NCBI GenBank assembly: GCA_964383915.1
Contig: CAYLJE010000002.1
Location: 1-64,000, forward strand
Direction of reading: 5' to 3'
DNA from: DRPN01 sp964383915
Lineage (GTDB): Bacteria; Bacteroidota; Bacteroidia; Bacteroidales; VadinHA17
Length of the DNA: 64,000 bases
In this document: one piece after another, positions 51,958 to 61,496 of the stretch
Numbering within the stretch: position 1 is the stretch's first letter
Layout of the letters: each line of letters begins with the position of its first letter
The notes under the pieces: model-generated
The model's input: the letters and a program-made list of their open reading frames with translations, nothing else
What the model was told of the DNA's origin: nothing
Database searches by the model: none
Made by a program: the position numbers and the translations under genes

Positions 51958-53175
51958 ATGTTAGATGTAAGAAAAATTCGCAACGATTTTCCCATACTTG
52001 AGGAAAAAGTATATGGAAAGCCTCTTGTTTACCTGGATAATGGAGCTACTACCCAAAAACCAAGTGTTGTACTCGAGGCAATTAAACGATTGTATAACCA
52101 CGAAAACGGCAATGTCCACCGGGGGGTTCATCACCTGAGTACGGTAACCACAGAAAACTATGAAGCAGCACGTGAGACCGTAAAGGATTTTATTCATGCG
52201 AAACATTCCCATGAAATTATTTTCACACAAGGAACCACCAGCTCCATCAATGCGGTTGCTTTTTCTTTCGGAGAAAAATATGTACATGCCGGCGATGAAA
52301 TTATAGTGTCCGAGATGGAACATCATGCCAATATTGTTCCATGGCAGATGCTGTGTGAACGCAAGGGAGCCCGGTTAAAAGTACTTCCTGTGGACGACAA
52401 GGGAGACCTGATGCTGGATAAAATGGAGTCGTTGATTTCTGAAAAAACGAAACTGGTAGCGGTGACTCATGTGTCCAATGTGTTAGGCACCATCAATCCC
52501 CTAAAAGAAATTGTTGTCATAGCGCATACGCATAATATTCCTGTTCTGGTGGATGGAGCACAGGGCATCCAGCATGAAAAGGTGGATGTGCAGGTACTGG
52601 ATTGTGATTTTTATGTCTTCTCGGGGCACAAAATCTACGGTCCGACAGGCATCGGCGTACTATACGGTAAAGAGAAATGGCTCAACGAAATGCCTCCTTA
52701 TCAGGGCGGTGGTGACATGATCAAAAAAGTAACATTTGAAAAAACAACCTATATGGAACTGCCTTTAAAATTCGAGGCCGGGACCATGAATTATATCGGA
52801 GCCATTGGCCTGGGTAAAGCGCTCGAGTACATTCAGAAAATAGGGATGAATGATATAATTTCTTACGAAAATGAGCTGTTGGATTATGCAACGGAAAAAT
52901 TAAGCAGTATCCAGGGATTAAAGATTTACGGGACCTCTGAACATAAAACAGGGATTATCTCTTTTTTGATTGGAGATATCCATGCCTATGATACCGGAAT
53001 GATCCTTGATAAACTCGGAATAGCGGTACGTACCGGCCATCATTGTGCCGAACCTATCACTGAAAAATTCGGTATCACCGGAACGGTAAGGGCTTCTTTT
53101 ACTTTTTATAATACAAAAGAAGAGATAGACGTTCTTTATAACGGACTGTTGAAGGTCATTGAAATGCTTGGATAA
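51958..53175 (+). CDS. sufS: cysteine desulfurase SufS
   Basis: PLP enzyme that supplies persulfide sulfur. 405 residues of group II type: PLP Lys225 in FSGHKIYGPTG, active-site Cys363 in RTGHHCAEPI, and the N-terminal DNGATTQKP. Works with SufE, the next gene, and hands sulfur to SufB. 12 bases after sufD. Confidence 0.97.
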   Translation: MLDVRKIRNDFPILEEKVYGKPLVYLDNGATTQKPSVVLEAIKRLYNHENGNVHRGVHHLSTVTTENYEAARETVKDFIHAKHSHEIIFTQGTTSSINAVAFSFGEKYVHAGDEIIVSEMEHHANIVPWQMLCERKGARLKVLPVDDKGDLMLDKMESLISEKTKLVAVTHVSNVLGTINPLKEIVVIAHTHNIPVLVDGAQGIQHEKVDVQVLDCDFYVFSGHKIYGPTGIGVLYGKEKWLNEMPPYQGGGDMIKKVTFEKTTYMELPLKFEAGTMNYIGAIGLGKALEYIQKIGMNDIISYENELLDYATEKLSSIQGLKIYGTSEHKTGIISFLIGDIHAYDTGMILDKLGIAVRTGHHCAEPITEKFGITGTVRASFTFYNTKEEIDVLYNGLLKVIEMLG

Positions 53176-53193
53176 TCTTTAATTTATAGGAAA

Positions 53194-53625
53194 ATGAGTA
53201 TCGAAGAAATACAAAAAGAAATTGTCGGGGAATTCAGCGTTTACGACGATTGGATGGATAAATACAATTATTTGATCGAATTGGCGAAAGAATTGCCTGT
53301 GATCGATCCCAAATACAAAACAGATCGGTATTTGATAGATGGTTGTACCTCCAGGGTTTGGCTGCATGCAGAAATGGAGGGGGATCAGATGATTATTACA
53401 GCCGATAGCGATGCTATCATTACCAAAGGGATTGTGGCCCTTCTGGTACGGGTATTCTCCGAACATACGCCTGAGGAAATAAAGAATGCCGAATTGTATT
53501 TTCTGGATGATATCGGTTTAAAAGAGAACCTGTCCCCGACACGGGCCAACGGACTGCTGGCTATGATTCGTCAGATACGTATGTATGCCCTGGCTTATTA
53601 TACCAAACAGCAAAAGGAGAAATAA
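53194..53625 (+). CDS. sufE: cysteine desulfuration protein SufE
   Basis: Sulfur acceptor that relays persulfide from SufS to SufB. 143 residues with the acceptor Cys51 in IDGCTSRVW, the same position as in E. coli. 18 bases after sufS and 2 bases before the DUF59 gene, so firmly within the operon. Confidence 0.95.
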   Translation: MSIEEIQKEIVGEFSVYDDWMDKYNYLIELAKELPVIDPKYKTDRYLIDGCTSRVWLHAEMEGDQMIITADSDAIITKGIVALLVRVFSEHTPEEIKNAELYFLDDIGLKENLSPTRANGLLAMIRQIRMYALAYYTKQQKEK

Positions 53626-53627
53626 CC

Positions 53628-53954
53628 ATGGATGAGAAAATAGACACCTTTGTACTGGAAGGGAAAATTGTTATTGAATTAAAAAATATCTATGACCCGG
53701 AAATCCCGGCGGTAAACATCTATGATCTTGGTTTGATTTATGAAATAGATGTCCGGGAAGATGGTACGGTAATGCTTAAAATGACACTGACAGCGCCCAA
53801 TTGTCCCATTGCCGACCAGATTCTGAATGAGGTGGATCAACGGATACGGAATGTCCCGGGCGTAAAAGACATGGATCTTGTACTCACATTCGATCCCCCC
53901 TGGGATACAAACATGATGTCGGAAGAAGCCCAGTTAATGCTGGGCATGCTTTGA
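53628..53954 (+). CDS. MIP18/DUF59-family protein (SufT-like)
   Basis: 108 residues of the MIP18/PaaD/SufT family: IYDPEIPAVNIYDLGLIY near the start and the reactive LTAPNCPIADQIL with its conserved Cys, ending in VLTFDPPWD. Members bind or help deliver Fe-S clusters to target proteins. Position as the last gene of the suf operon supports a role in cluster maturation. The symbol sufT is plausible but I leave it blank because the family has several branches. Confidence 0.88.
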   Translation: MDEKIDTFVLEGKIVIELKNIYDPEIPAVNIYDLGLIYEIDVREDGTVMLKMTLTAPNCPIADQILNEVDQRIRNVPGVKDMDLVLTFDPPWDTNMMSEEAQLMLGML

Positions 53955-54058
53955 GACAAATCATAAGACCGCCTGAGAATAGAATAGCGTAAATATAATT
54001 GGAACAGCCCCATAAAAAAACTAACTTGAGGGTGTTTTTTGATCCAATTATAAGGCAA

Positions 54059-55603
54059 ATGAGTGTATCGGAGTCCGGTTACAGCTTGTTCAGAAAACAG
54101 GGAGTTTTCTTTTATATGCTGTTTTTTCTGGCTCTTTATGTATTGTTTCCTACCTGTAACTCCTCCCTTGATGCTTACAATTATGCTGCCGCCGTAAAAT
54201 ACGGAGAGCATCTCTTTACCCCGCATCATCTCCTGTATAATGCTTTGCTGTATGTTCTTCTTTATCCCGTGCGGACTGTTTTTCCATCTGTTGACGTATT
54301 GTCTGCCGGTAAAATGGTAAATGCTCTTTTTTCGGTGATCAGCCTGATTGTTATGAACGGGATCATGAAGAGACTCCGGACAAGTCACAGAGACCGTATC
54401 CTGTATTTGTCGATTATAGCATTTAGTTATGTTGTCTGGAGATATAGTTCCGAGAATGAGACCTATATTATCCCGGTAACATTCTCTCTGGCCGGTAGCT
54501 TTTTTTTTCTGGGTTATCTTCGGTCTCCCAATCGCTTGTTCTTCATTTTTTTAAGTGGTTTATTTGCATCACTGGCTTGCCTGATTCATCAGGTGCAGGT
54601 ATTCTGGTGGCTGGGATTGTTAGCAGGAGTTGTGTTTTACAGGCAAAAGAAGCCGTTCCTTCCTGTTATTTCTTATGTCATCCCGGCCTTGATGGTGCCA
54701 TTGGGTTATCTGCTGGTGATGGCTTTTGCCTCGAAACAACCGGTAACAACAGGAAACCTTTTAAGATTTGCCTTTTATGATTATTATAACGGGGTCGCAC
54801 GACCCGGAGTTGGATGGCAAAATTTCTTTTTTATTATCCTTAACAGTATCAGAATCTTTTACCAGATTCATACGGATATCTTATTATTCGTTAAAAAAAA
54901 TATTTTATTTCTGCTTCCCTTGCTATTTATGGTTTATTTCCTTTATCTGTTGGTGAAATCCGCTTTTCAGCATACACTGTTAACCAAGGTGATGAACGTT
55001 GATTTTGTTTCTAAATATTTTGGGACGATTCACGGACTTATTTTTGGATTACAGTTTCTGTTTGCCTTTTTTTCTTCCGGAAATATTGAGTTTATGGTGA
55101 TGCTTCCTTATCTTATCATTATTGTGGCTGCTGTGTTTCTTCGAATGAACCTGAAGATACTGACTATTTTGTCTATGACTTTACTTGTTTGGAATTTCGG
55201 ATATGCCATTTATCCTGACCATATTTACCGGGACTATAATGATGAAAAGCTTGTGGATTATATTATCAATCATCCGAAAGATGTTTTCCTTATCAGGAAT
55301 CAGGATATGGTAAACCGGTATTATTATGCCACAGGGAAGGATAATTATAAAAATATTATACTGTACAAACAAATTAACAGCAGGGAAGAGCTAAAACGTT
55401 TTGCAGATACGACCGGTGTTTTTTATACGGATGTCATTGGGAAACCGGTTTCGTATGGCCGGGAATTTTTAACGGAGCGATTGCTTCCGGAAGAGGTATT
55501 TGACTCTTTATCGTTTATCCGGAAGCCTGTTTATACATACCGTGGTTTATACGGCATCACAACAGTGTACAAAATATCTTATAAAGAAAATGAAAGTCAT
55601 TAA
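54059..55603 (+). CDS. polytopic membrane protein, possibly GT-C-type glycosyltransferase
   Basis: About 514 residues from the ATG at 54059 (an upstream TTG at 53999 would add 20). Some 10 to 11 hydrophobic segments span residues 15-390, followed by a C-terminal soluble part of about 110 residues. The layout, with an early acidic residue in a periplasmic loop (SSLDAYNYAAAV) and conserved tyrosines, recalls the PMT/ArnT-like GT-C enzymes that use lipid-linked sugars. I see no firm catalytic motif, so the role is tentative. Confidence 0.6.
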   Translation: MSVSESGYSLFRKQGVFFYMLFFLALYVLFPTCNSSLDAYNYAAAVKYGEHLFTPHHLLYNALLYVLLYPVRTVFPSVDVLSAGKMVNALFSVISLIVMNGIMKRLRTSHRDRILYLSIIAFSYVVWRYSSENETYIIPVTFSLAGSFFFLGYLRSPNRLFFIFLSGLFASLACLIHQVQVFWWLGLLAGVVFYRQKKPFLPVISYVIPALMVPLGYLLVMAFASKQPVTTGNLLRFAFYDYYNGVARPGVGWQNFFFIILNSIRIFYQIHTDILLFVKKNILFLLPLLFMVYFLYLLVKSAFQHTLLTKVMNVDFVSKYFGTIHGLIFGLQFLFAFFSSGNIEFMVMLPYLIIIVAAVFLRMNLKILTILSMTLLVWNFGYAIYPDHIYRDYNDEKLVDYIINHPKDVFLIRNQDMVNRYYYATGKDNYKNIILYKQINSREELKRFADTTGVFYTDVIGKPVSYGREFLTERLLPEEVFDSLSFIRKPVYTYRGLYGITTVYKISYKENESH

Positions 55604-55720
55604 TATCTAAAACGACAGGCACAGGCGGTCCATGACAAACTTTTTCTTTTCAGCGTTTGGATTTTTGACGTTTTATCAAAGGGATGCTTGTTTATTCTTC
55701 TGATATATCAAATGATTTTT

Positions 55721-55728
55721 TAAATTTG
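55721..55728 (+). promoter_or_regulatory. candidate -7 box for the acyltransferase gene
   Basis: TAAATTTG fits TAnnTTTG and lies 27 bases before the preferred ATG at 55756; this supports that start over the ATG at 55684. Confidence 0.4.
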
Positions 55729-55755
55729 ATATTATTTTTTAATGATATTTGGAAA

Positions 55756-56595
55756 ATGTCAGAAGAGATTTCACTCATAGATATAGAAAAGGCCATTGCA
55801 GATAAAAATCCGAGGTTACTGAAAGTACTGCCTCGTTTTGTCATTCGATATTTAAAACGAATCACCCATCAGGATGAACTAAATAAATTTCTGAGTCAAT
55901 ATGGTCATCTGGAGGGTCTTCCTCTTGTGGAGAAAGCGTTGGATTTCATGGGAACTACTTATGTAACAGAAGGACTTGAAAATATTCCAGGAGAAGGTCG
56001 TTTTATTTTTGCATCCAATCATCCTTTGGGAGGGCTGGACGGACTGGTTTTTATCAAGGTTATTGGAAGTATTTTTCCCGAGGTCAGGTTTCCTGTAAAT
56101 GACCTTCTTTTAAATATAGGTAACATGGATACCGTCTTCCTCCCGATAAACAAACATGGAGCACAGAGCCGGAAGGCGGTAAGTGCCATTGAAGAAGCAT
56201 ATGCATCTGATGCACAGATTCTTTATTTTCCGGCAGGATTATGTTCAAGGAAAATAAAAGGAAAAATTATTGACCTGGAATGGCAAAAACATTTTATTTC
56301 CAAAGCCATTAAATATAAAAGAGATATAATCCCAATCTGTTTTTTAGGGAAGAATTCTAAATTTTTCTATAATCTGGCTAACCTCCGTGTTCTTTTAGGG
56401 ATTAAATCAAATATTGAAATGATTTATCTTCCGAATGAAATGTTTAAACAACGCGGGAAGAAATTATTATTGAAAGTAGGTCAGCCGATTTCATATACAT
56501 TTTTCGATAAATCCCGTTCAATAAAAGAATGGGCTGCGTATGTAAAAGATATCGTTTATTCAATCGGGAGCACCATTAATAAGCCAATCGATTAA
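55756..56595 (+). CDS. PlsC-like O-acyltransferase, GlsA/OlsA type
   Basis: About 279 residues from the ATG at 55756 (MSEEISLIDIEKAI); the ATG at 55684 would add an atypical 24-residue leader. The acyltransferase motif is ASNHPLGGLDG, the form I associate with the OlsA/GlsA branch, and FPAGLCSRK is the second block. These enzymes add the ester-linked acyl chain to a lyso-amino-acid lipid. The next gene encodes the matching N-acyltransferase, so the pair probably makes glycine, ornithine or a related amino-acid lipid. Cytoplasmic face of the inner membrane. Confidence 0.8.
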   Translation: MSEEISLIDIEKAIADKNPRLLKVLPRFVIRYLKRITHQDELNKFLSQYGHLEGLPLVEKALDFMGTTYVTEGLENIPGEGRFIFASNHPLGGLDGLVFIKVIGSIFPEVRFPVNDLLLNIGNMDTVFLPINKHGAQSRKAVSAIEEAYASDAQILYFPAGLCSRKIKGKIIDLEWQKHFISKAIKYKRDIIPICFLGKNSKFFYNLANLRVLLGIKSNIEMIYLPNEMFKQRGKKLLLKVGQPISYTFFDKSRSIKEWAAYVKDIVYSIGSTINKPID

Positions 56596-56632
56596 CTTTG
56601 CAGAAAAGTAATTATAGAAAAGTTGCCATATC

Positions 56633-57571
56633 ATGGAAGAAATAATACCGGCAGTACCAAAAAAGCTGATAAAAAATGAGCTTACCCGTGATAAATTAAT
56701 CAGAAAGACAAACAACGGAGGGAATGAGGTTTACATCTTTAGTTACCTGGATTCTCCTAATCTGATGCGTGAACTGGGTCGTCTCAGAGAGATTAGTTTC
56801 CGTGAAGCCGGAGGTGGTACCGGTAAAAGCCTGGATATTGATGAATATGATCTGGGAGATTATCCTTATAAACAATTAATTGTCTGGGATCCGGTTGAAG
56901 AAGAAATTATTGGAGGATACCGTTATTTTATCTGCCGTGAGAATGCAGATCCTTCAAAACTGGCGACCTCCCATCTTTTTAGATTTAGTGAAAAATTCAT
57001 TAAAGAATATATGCCCTTTCTGGTCGAACTGGGAAGATCTTTTATACAACCTTCTTATCAGCGTACAGGGAAATCTGCAAGGAAAGGAATATTTGCCCTC
57101 GACAATCTGTGGGATGGATTAGGTGCTGTAATTATTGATAATCCGGATGTAAGATATTTCTTTGGGAAAATGACTATGTACCCGCATTTCCATAAAAAAG
57201 CCCGTAATCTCATCTTATATTTTCTGGATAATTATTTTGGAGACCGGGAAAATCTCATTGTCCCCATTGAAAAACTGCACCCGGAATACGACAAAAAGGC
57301 AATGGAAAAAATATTCCCCGGAACGAATTATCTTGAAGATTATAAAATCTTGTCCCAGATTGTCAGGGAAATGAGAGAAAATATTCCTCCTCTGTTTAAT
57401 GCGTATATGAATCTGTCTCCCACCATGAAAGTCTTTGGCACAGTTATTAATCATGAATTCGGGGATGTGGAAGAAACCGGATTAATGATTACCCTGAGAG
57501 ATCTTTATATCAAAAAAGTAAACAGACATCTTGCTTCTTATGATGAGAATTTTCGTTTGGCCGGAGACTGA
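56633..57571 (+). CDS. GNAT-type N-acyltransferase, GlsB/OlsB type
   Basis: 312 residues with an acyl-homoserine-lactone-synthase-like/GNAT fold as in the PF13444 (Acetyltransf_5) family. Visible blocks are LGRLREISFREAGGGTG, YKQLIVWDPVEEEIIGGYR and FLVELGRSFIQPSYQR, the usual acyl-ACP binding core. OlsB/GlsB attaches a 3-hydroxyacyl chain to an amino acid. Located 37 bases after the O-acyltransferase. A TAACTTTG sequence overlapping the upstream stop codon (56593-56600) could add a separate promoter. Confidence 0.8.
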   Translation: MEEIIPAVPKKLIKNELTRDKLIRKTNNGGNEVYIFSYLDSPNLMRELGRLREISFREAGGGTGKSLDIDEYDLGDYPYKQLIVWDPVEEEIIGGYRYFICRENADPSKLATSHLFRFSEKFIKEYMPFLVELGRSFIQPSYQRTGKSARKGIFALDNLWDGLGAVIIDNPDVRYFFGKMTMYPHFHKKARNLILYFLDNYFGDRENLIVPIEKLHPEYDKKAMEKIFPGTNYLEDYKILSQIVREMRENIPPLFNAYMNLSPTMKVFGTVINHEFGDVEETGLMITLRDLYIKKVNRHLASYDENFRLAGD

Positions 57572-57584
57572 TGAGGAAGTCCCC

Positions 57585-59483
57585 TTAATAAGCCCGCTCG
57601 TTGCGTCCTTCTATATAATTAACAAATGATTTGTTTACCACCCTGTTTCCTCCCGGGGTTGGATAGTTGCCCGTGAAATACCAGTCTCCGAGATTCTTGG
57701 GACAGGCTTTATGAAGATTTTCAATGCTTTGGTAGAGAACACTTACTTTTGTCTGAACTTCAGCAGTTCTCAGCAGGAAAGCAATTTTATCCGATATCTG
57801 TTCTGCGGTAAAAGGATGGTAAATTTCTTTTACATAATTAGGTATTTTTTCCCTGGGGAGTTTATCCTGCTCCCGGGCTTTCAGGTAAACACTGTTGATG
57901 ATATCTTCCTGCCTGTTTTCTTTCAACAATTCTATGGCCGCTTTAAAAGCAATAAAATCGGATAATTTCGCCATATCTATTCCGTAACAATCCGGATATC
58001 TTAACTGAGGGGAAGAGGAGACTACAATAATTTGTTTTGGGTGTAAACGGTCGAGGATACGAATAATACTTTCCCTTAAAGTGGTTCCACGGACAATAGA
58101 ATCATCTATAACAACCAGGTTATCCTTAAAATCCCGGATAATACCATAGGTGACATCATATACATGCCCTACCAAATCCTTTCTTCCGGCATCCTGCGCA
58201 ATGAAAGTTCTCAGTTTGATGTCTTTAACCGCAACTTTTTCCACCCGTGGGCGGGCCTGGATAATTTTTTCTACCTTTTGTGGATCCAGCGGCGTAGGCA
58301 GGGTCATGATCTTATGAATTTTCTCTTTGTTTATTTCATCCTCAATGCCTTTTATCATTCCGTAAAATGCCGATTCGGCCGTATTCGGGATATATGAAAA
58401 CACCGTATTCTCCAGGTCATGATCCAGTATTTTTGTTAGTGGTGGCACCAATAATCGTCCCAGTTCTTTTCTTTCATTATAAATCTCAGCATCACTGCCA
58501 CGGGAGAAATAGATGCGTTCAAAAGAACAGGATCTGATAAGGTTCGATTCCCGTATCTGTTTCAGGCTGGTATCTCCGTTTTTTTTAATAATTAATGCTT
58601 TCCCCGGAGGAAGTTCTTTAACCTCCTCATAAGGAACGTTCAGTGCTGTTTGTATAACAGGCCGTTCTGAGGCGCTAACAGCAATATCTTCATTTTCATA
58701 GTAAAATGCAGGACGGATACCCCATGGATCCCTCATTACAAACGAATCTCCGTGTCCGATCATTCCGGTTATTACGTACCCTCCATCCCATCGTTTACTT
58801 GCTTTCCTGAGAATATTTGCAACATCCAGATGCTTTTCGATCATCGGAGTTATTTCAAAGTTACTATGTCCCTGGTTTTTAAATTTTCTAAACAGGGTTT
58901 CATTTTCCTCATCCAGGAAATGCCCCATGTTCTCCAATACGGTAACCGTATCTGAGAAATCTTTTGGCGTTTGTCCGATATCAATCAGGCTTTGGAACAA
59001 TTCCCCGGTATTGGTCATGTTAAAGTTTCCCGCCAGGACAAGATTTCTGGATCTCCAGTTATTTTCCCGCATTACCGGATGCACATGTTCGATATTGTTT
59101 TTTCCAAATGTTCCGTAACGCAGATGGCCCATGTATAATTCTCCTGCAAAAGGAATGTTTTCTTTTGCCCAGACAGGATCCTGTATCAATTCGGCATGAT
59201 GACCTTCCCCTGATAGTTTTTTATGTATTTTATCAAACACATCCTGGATAGAATTATCCGAGTTGGAGCGATATCTGTGTAAATATTTCTTACCGGGAGA
59301 CACATCCATTTTCAAACATACGGCTCCGGCGCCATCCTGCCCCCGGTTATGTTGTTTTTCCATCAGCAGATACAACTTATTCAATCCGTATTGCCAGGAT
59401 CCGTAATTGATGCGGTAATACTCCAGGTTTTTTTTCAGCCTGATCAGGACAATTCCACATTCATGTTGCAATGTATCACTCAT
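57585..59483 (-). CDS. amidophosphoribosyltransferase-family protein, long form
   Basis: 632 residues, against about 470-505 for ordinary PurF. An N-terminal glutaminase domain begins after a short leader (MSDTLQHEC, Cys9), suggesting pro-peptide removal to expose the nucleophile; LMEKQHNRGQDGAG is the first substrate block. The C-terminal PRTase domain has VVIDDSIVRGTTLR (about 455-468), the PRPP loop. Extra length is spread through the middle. Bacteroidota often carry this long paralogue beside a normal purF; whether this one makes phosphoribosylamine is uncertain. Confidence 0.8.
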   Translation of the reverse strand: MSDTLQHECGIVLIRLKKNLEYYRINYGSWQYGLNKLYLLMEKQHNRGQDGAGAVCLKMDVSPGKKYLHRYRSNSDNSIQDVFDKIHKKLSGEGHHAELIQDPVWAKENIPFAGELYMGHLRYGTFGKNNIEHVHPVMRENNWRSRNLVLAGNFNMTNTGELFQSLIDIGQTPKDFSDTVTVLENMGHFLDEENETLFRKFKNQGHSNFEITPMIEKHLDVANILRKASKRWDGGYVITGMIGHGDSFVMRDPWGIRPAFYYENEDIAVSASERPVIQTALNVPYEEVKELPPGKALIIKKNGDTSLKQIRESNLIRSCSFERIYFSRGSDAEIYNERKELGRLLVPPLTKILDHDLENTVFSYIPNTAESAFYGMIKGIEDEINKEKIHKIMTLPTPLDPQKVEKIIQARPRVEKVAVKDIKLRTFIAQDAGRKDLVGHVYDVTYGIIRDFKDNLVVIDDSIVRGTTLRESIIRILDRLHPKQIIVVSSSPQLRYPDCYGIDMAKLSDFIAFKAAIELLKENRQEDIINSVYLKAREQDKLPREKIPNYVKEIYHPFTAEQISDKIAFLLRTAEVQTKVSVLYQSIENLHKACPKNLGDWYFTGNYPTPGGNRVVNKSFVNYIEGRNERAY

Positions 59484-59584
59484 AGATTTGTCAAATTATG
59501 CAATCTGATAACCCGCCAAAATTAGGGATAATTCCGACGCTAACGAAGAAAATAAAATTTCATTAGAGCATTTTTGACGAAACA

Positions 59585-60034
59585 TCAATCAATGTTGGGG
59601 AATTTAATGATATCCTTTACAATATAAGCAGTTGGATATTTCTTTTTAATTTCCTGAAAAACTTTTAAAGCATTACTTTTTGTTCTGAAATCACCTATCC
59701 TCACTTTGTAAAAAGGGGATTGGTATAATATATAGACAGGATAATCCGGGAATGATGATAAAAAATCAGCTTTTAACCGGATAGCTTGTTCCCGGGCAGC
59801 AGGTCCTGAATTAAAAAAAAGCTGTATGCGATAGCCGTCTATTCCCCTTTTCCTTTTGTTCTGGCGTATGTGACGTTCAATAATCGAGGATATCCTGGCA
59901 TCCTGCCGGATCGTAATTGTTCCTTCCTGCAACCTCTCATCCTTGTTATTTATCCCTGTTTTATCCTGGGAATATGCTACAAAAGATAGGAATAAGGCGC
60001 TGAGAAAAAAAAAGAAGATTGCTTTGCGTCTCAT
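59585..60034 (-). CDS. SPOR-domain secreted protein
   Basis: About 149 residues from ATG 60034 (MRRKAIFFFFLSALFLSFVA, a signal peptide); an ATG five codons earlier overlaps the upstream gene. After cleavage near AYSQD a linker leads to a SPOR-type repeat domain: YRIQLFFNSGPAAREQA, then YPVYILYQSPFYKVRIGDF. SPOR domains bind denuded peptidoglycan, so a periplasmic cell-wall role is likely. Immediately follows the Usp gene. Confidence 0.82.
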   Translation of the reverse strand: MRRKAIFFFFLSALFLSFVAYSQDKTGINNKDERLQEGTITIRQDARISSIIERHIRQNKRKRGIDGYRIQLFFNSGPAAREQAIRLKADFLSSFPDYPVYILYQSPFYKVRIGDFRTKSNALKVFQEIKKKYPTAYIVKDIIKFPNID

Positions 60035-60035
60035 T

Positions 60036-60878
60036 TTAAAATTTTGCATAGGACGGATGAATACTTAATACAGGAATAGGAGAATGATTCACCATCTCCT
60101 GTGCTTCACTACTCAAATACATTCTCATTGGATTTCCACGATGGTTACTTACCATGGATATTAACTGGGCTTCTGCATGTACTGCATAGGCGATGGTCAA
60201 ATCGGCAACATCACTACCTTTGAAAGAATCTCTTAAGGTCTTAACCCCTCTTTTTTCAAGATAATCTGCAGATTGGTCTGCATATTTGTTTAATCGTGCA
60301 ATAATATCTTTGTTATTGGTCTCGCGTACATCAATCACATGGACTTCCGCTTTAAATATTTTAGCCAGATCACAGGTGTAAGGGACCTTTACTCTGGTGT
60401 CTTGTCGGGCATCGATCGGTAAAACAATTTTATTGATAAGCATTTTTTTGAAGCCATTACGGATAGTCATTACCGGACAAGGTGCTTTACAAACCACACG
60501 GTAAGCATTACTCCCTAACCAAAATTCTTCAAAGCCCGATATCCCATGTGTCCCCATTACGATCATCTTTGAATGATCCTTCTCTGACTGATCTGTAATC
60601 CCCTTATAAATCCGGCCTTCCCGGATTACATAATCAAAAGTGCCTCCTCCCTTGTATTTGGGTTTGTATCCTGATATGATATCTTCACAGAAATCTTCGG
60701 TTGTTTTAATGTAAGCTTTGTCTGTTCCTTCAAGAATAAAAGGTTTATCATAATTCTTATCTTTACGTACATGAACAATGCGTAAATTTAACATGAACGT
60801 ATTCGCAAGGAAGATCGCATGATCCAGTGCATTCATGGAGTCTTTTGAAAAATCGACAGGAACAAGTATGTTTTGCAT
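60036..60878 (-). CDS. universal stress protein, tandem UspA domains
   Basis: About 280 residues from ATG 60878 (MQNILVPVDFSKDS); a TTG at 60905 would add nine. Two Usp domains: the first keeps the ATP-binding GTHGISGFEEFWLGS and the following ACPVMTIR strand; the second (from about residue 140, KIVLPIDARQD) lacks the glycine-rich loop and may not bind nucleotide. Such two-domain proteins are widespread in Bacteroidota; no specific role can be assigned. Confidence 0.88.
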   Translation of the reverse strand: MQNILVPVDFSKDSMNALDHAIFLANTFMLNLRIVHVRKDKNYDKPFILEGTDKAYIKTTEDFCEDIISGYKPKYKGGGTFDYVIREGRIYKGITDQSEKDHSKMIVMGTHGISGFEEFWLGSNAYRVVCKAPCPVMTIRNGFKKMLINKIVLPIDARQDTRVKVPYTCDLAKIFKAEVHVIDVRETNNKDIIARLNKYADQSADYLEKRGVKTLRDSFKGSDVADLTIAYAVHAEAQLISMVSNHRGNPMRMYLSSEAQEMVNHSPIPVLSIHPSYAKF

Positions 60879-60954
60879 AATATTCGGATTTTGTTGATTT
60901 GTCAAGTAATCAAAAATAGAAAATAGTTTTTATAAAATCAAAAAGAGGAAGTAA

Positions 60955-61434
60955 TTATCTGAAAACAGGAACTTTACTTTTTTTATCAAAATGGATATTT
61001 TTGAACAGTATCCACGAACGGACACACAAGTTCCCTTTTATCTCTATATCGATCCTGCCATTATGAAAAGCAGAAACAAAGAGCGCTTTCCAGATTATTC
61101 CCATATTCTCATGTTGTATTTTAAGCGGAATACTGTATTTTTCATCACTTTCAGGCGGCATAATTAATTTTTCTTCAGTAGTAATAGTCCCTGCTTTTGT
61201 TGAGTTGATATAAATATCTGCTGATACATTTCTTACAATAACTTTTCGGGAAGAATTGTTTTCGATGTCCATCACGATGTCCAGAAGGATGAACCCGTCA
61301 TGCAACTCTTTGATTTTTACAGAAGAAATATTCCCTGGCTGTACATCCCACATTCCCGAGCAGGCAGCCAGAGAGAACAATGAGAAAAAGAGCAGGGCAT
61401 AGAAAGAAAACCTTTTCGTGAACGTCATAATCAA
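60955..61434 (-). CDS. LEA14-like (WHy domain) lipoprotein
   Basis: 159 residues with a lipoprotein signal ending FSLAAC (Cys25). The mature part follows the LEA type 2 pattern: a first strand VKIKELHDGFILLDIVMDIENNSS, then a second VRNVSADIYINSTKAGTITTEEKL and a closing strand set. Members form small Ig-like folds; the function in bacteria is unclear. Lies between yebC and the Usp gene on the same strand. Confidence 0.72.
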   Translation of the reverse strand: MIMTFTKRFSFYALLFFSLFSLAACSGMWDVQPGNISSVKIKELHDGFILLDIVMDIENNSSRKVIVRNVSADIYINSTKAGTITTEEKLIMPPESDEKYSIPLKIQHENMGIIWKALFVSAFHNGRIDIEIKGNLCVRSWILFKNIHFDKKSKVPVFR

Positions 61435-61496
61435 TAATTTCGGTCTGGTATCGAATGCAACGGGAAGAAAGCCGGATAACTGTGGAACCCTTATGA

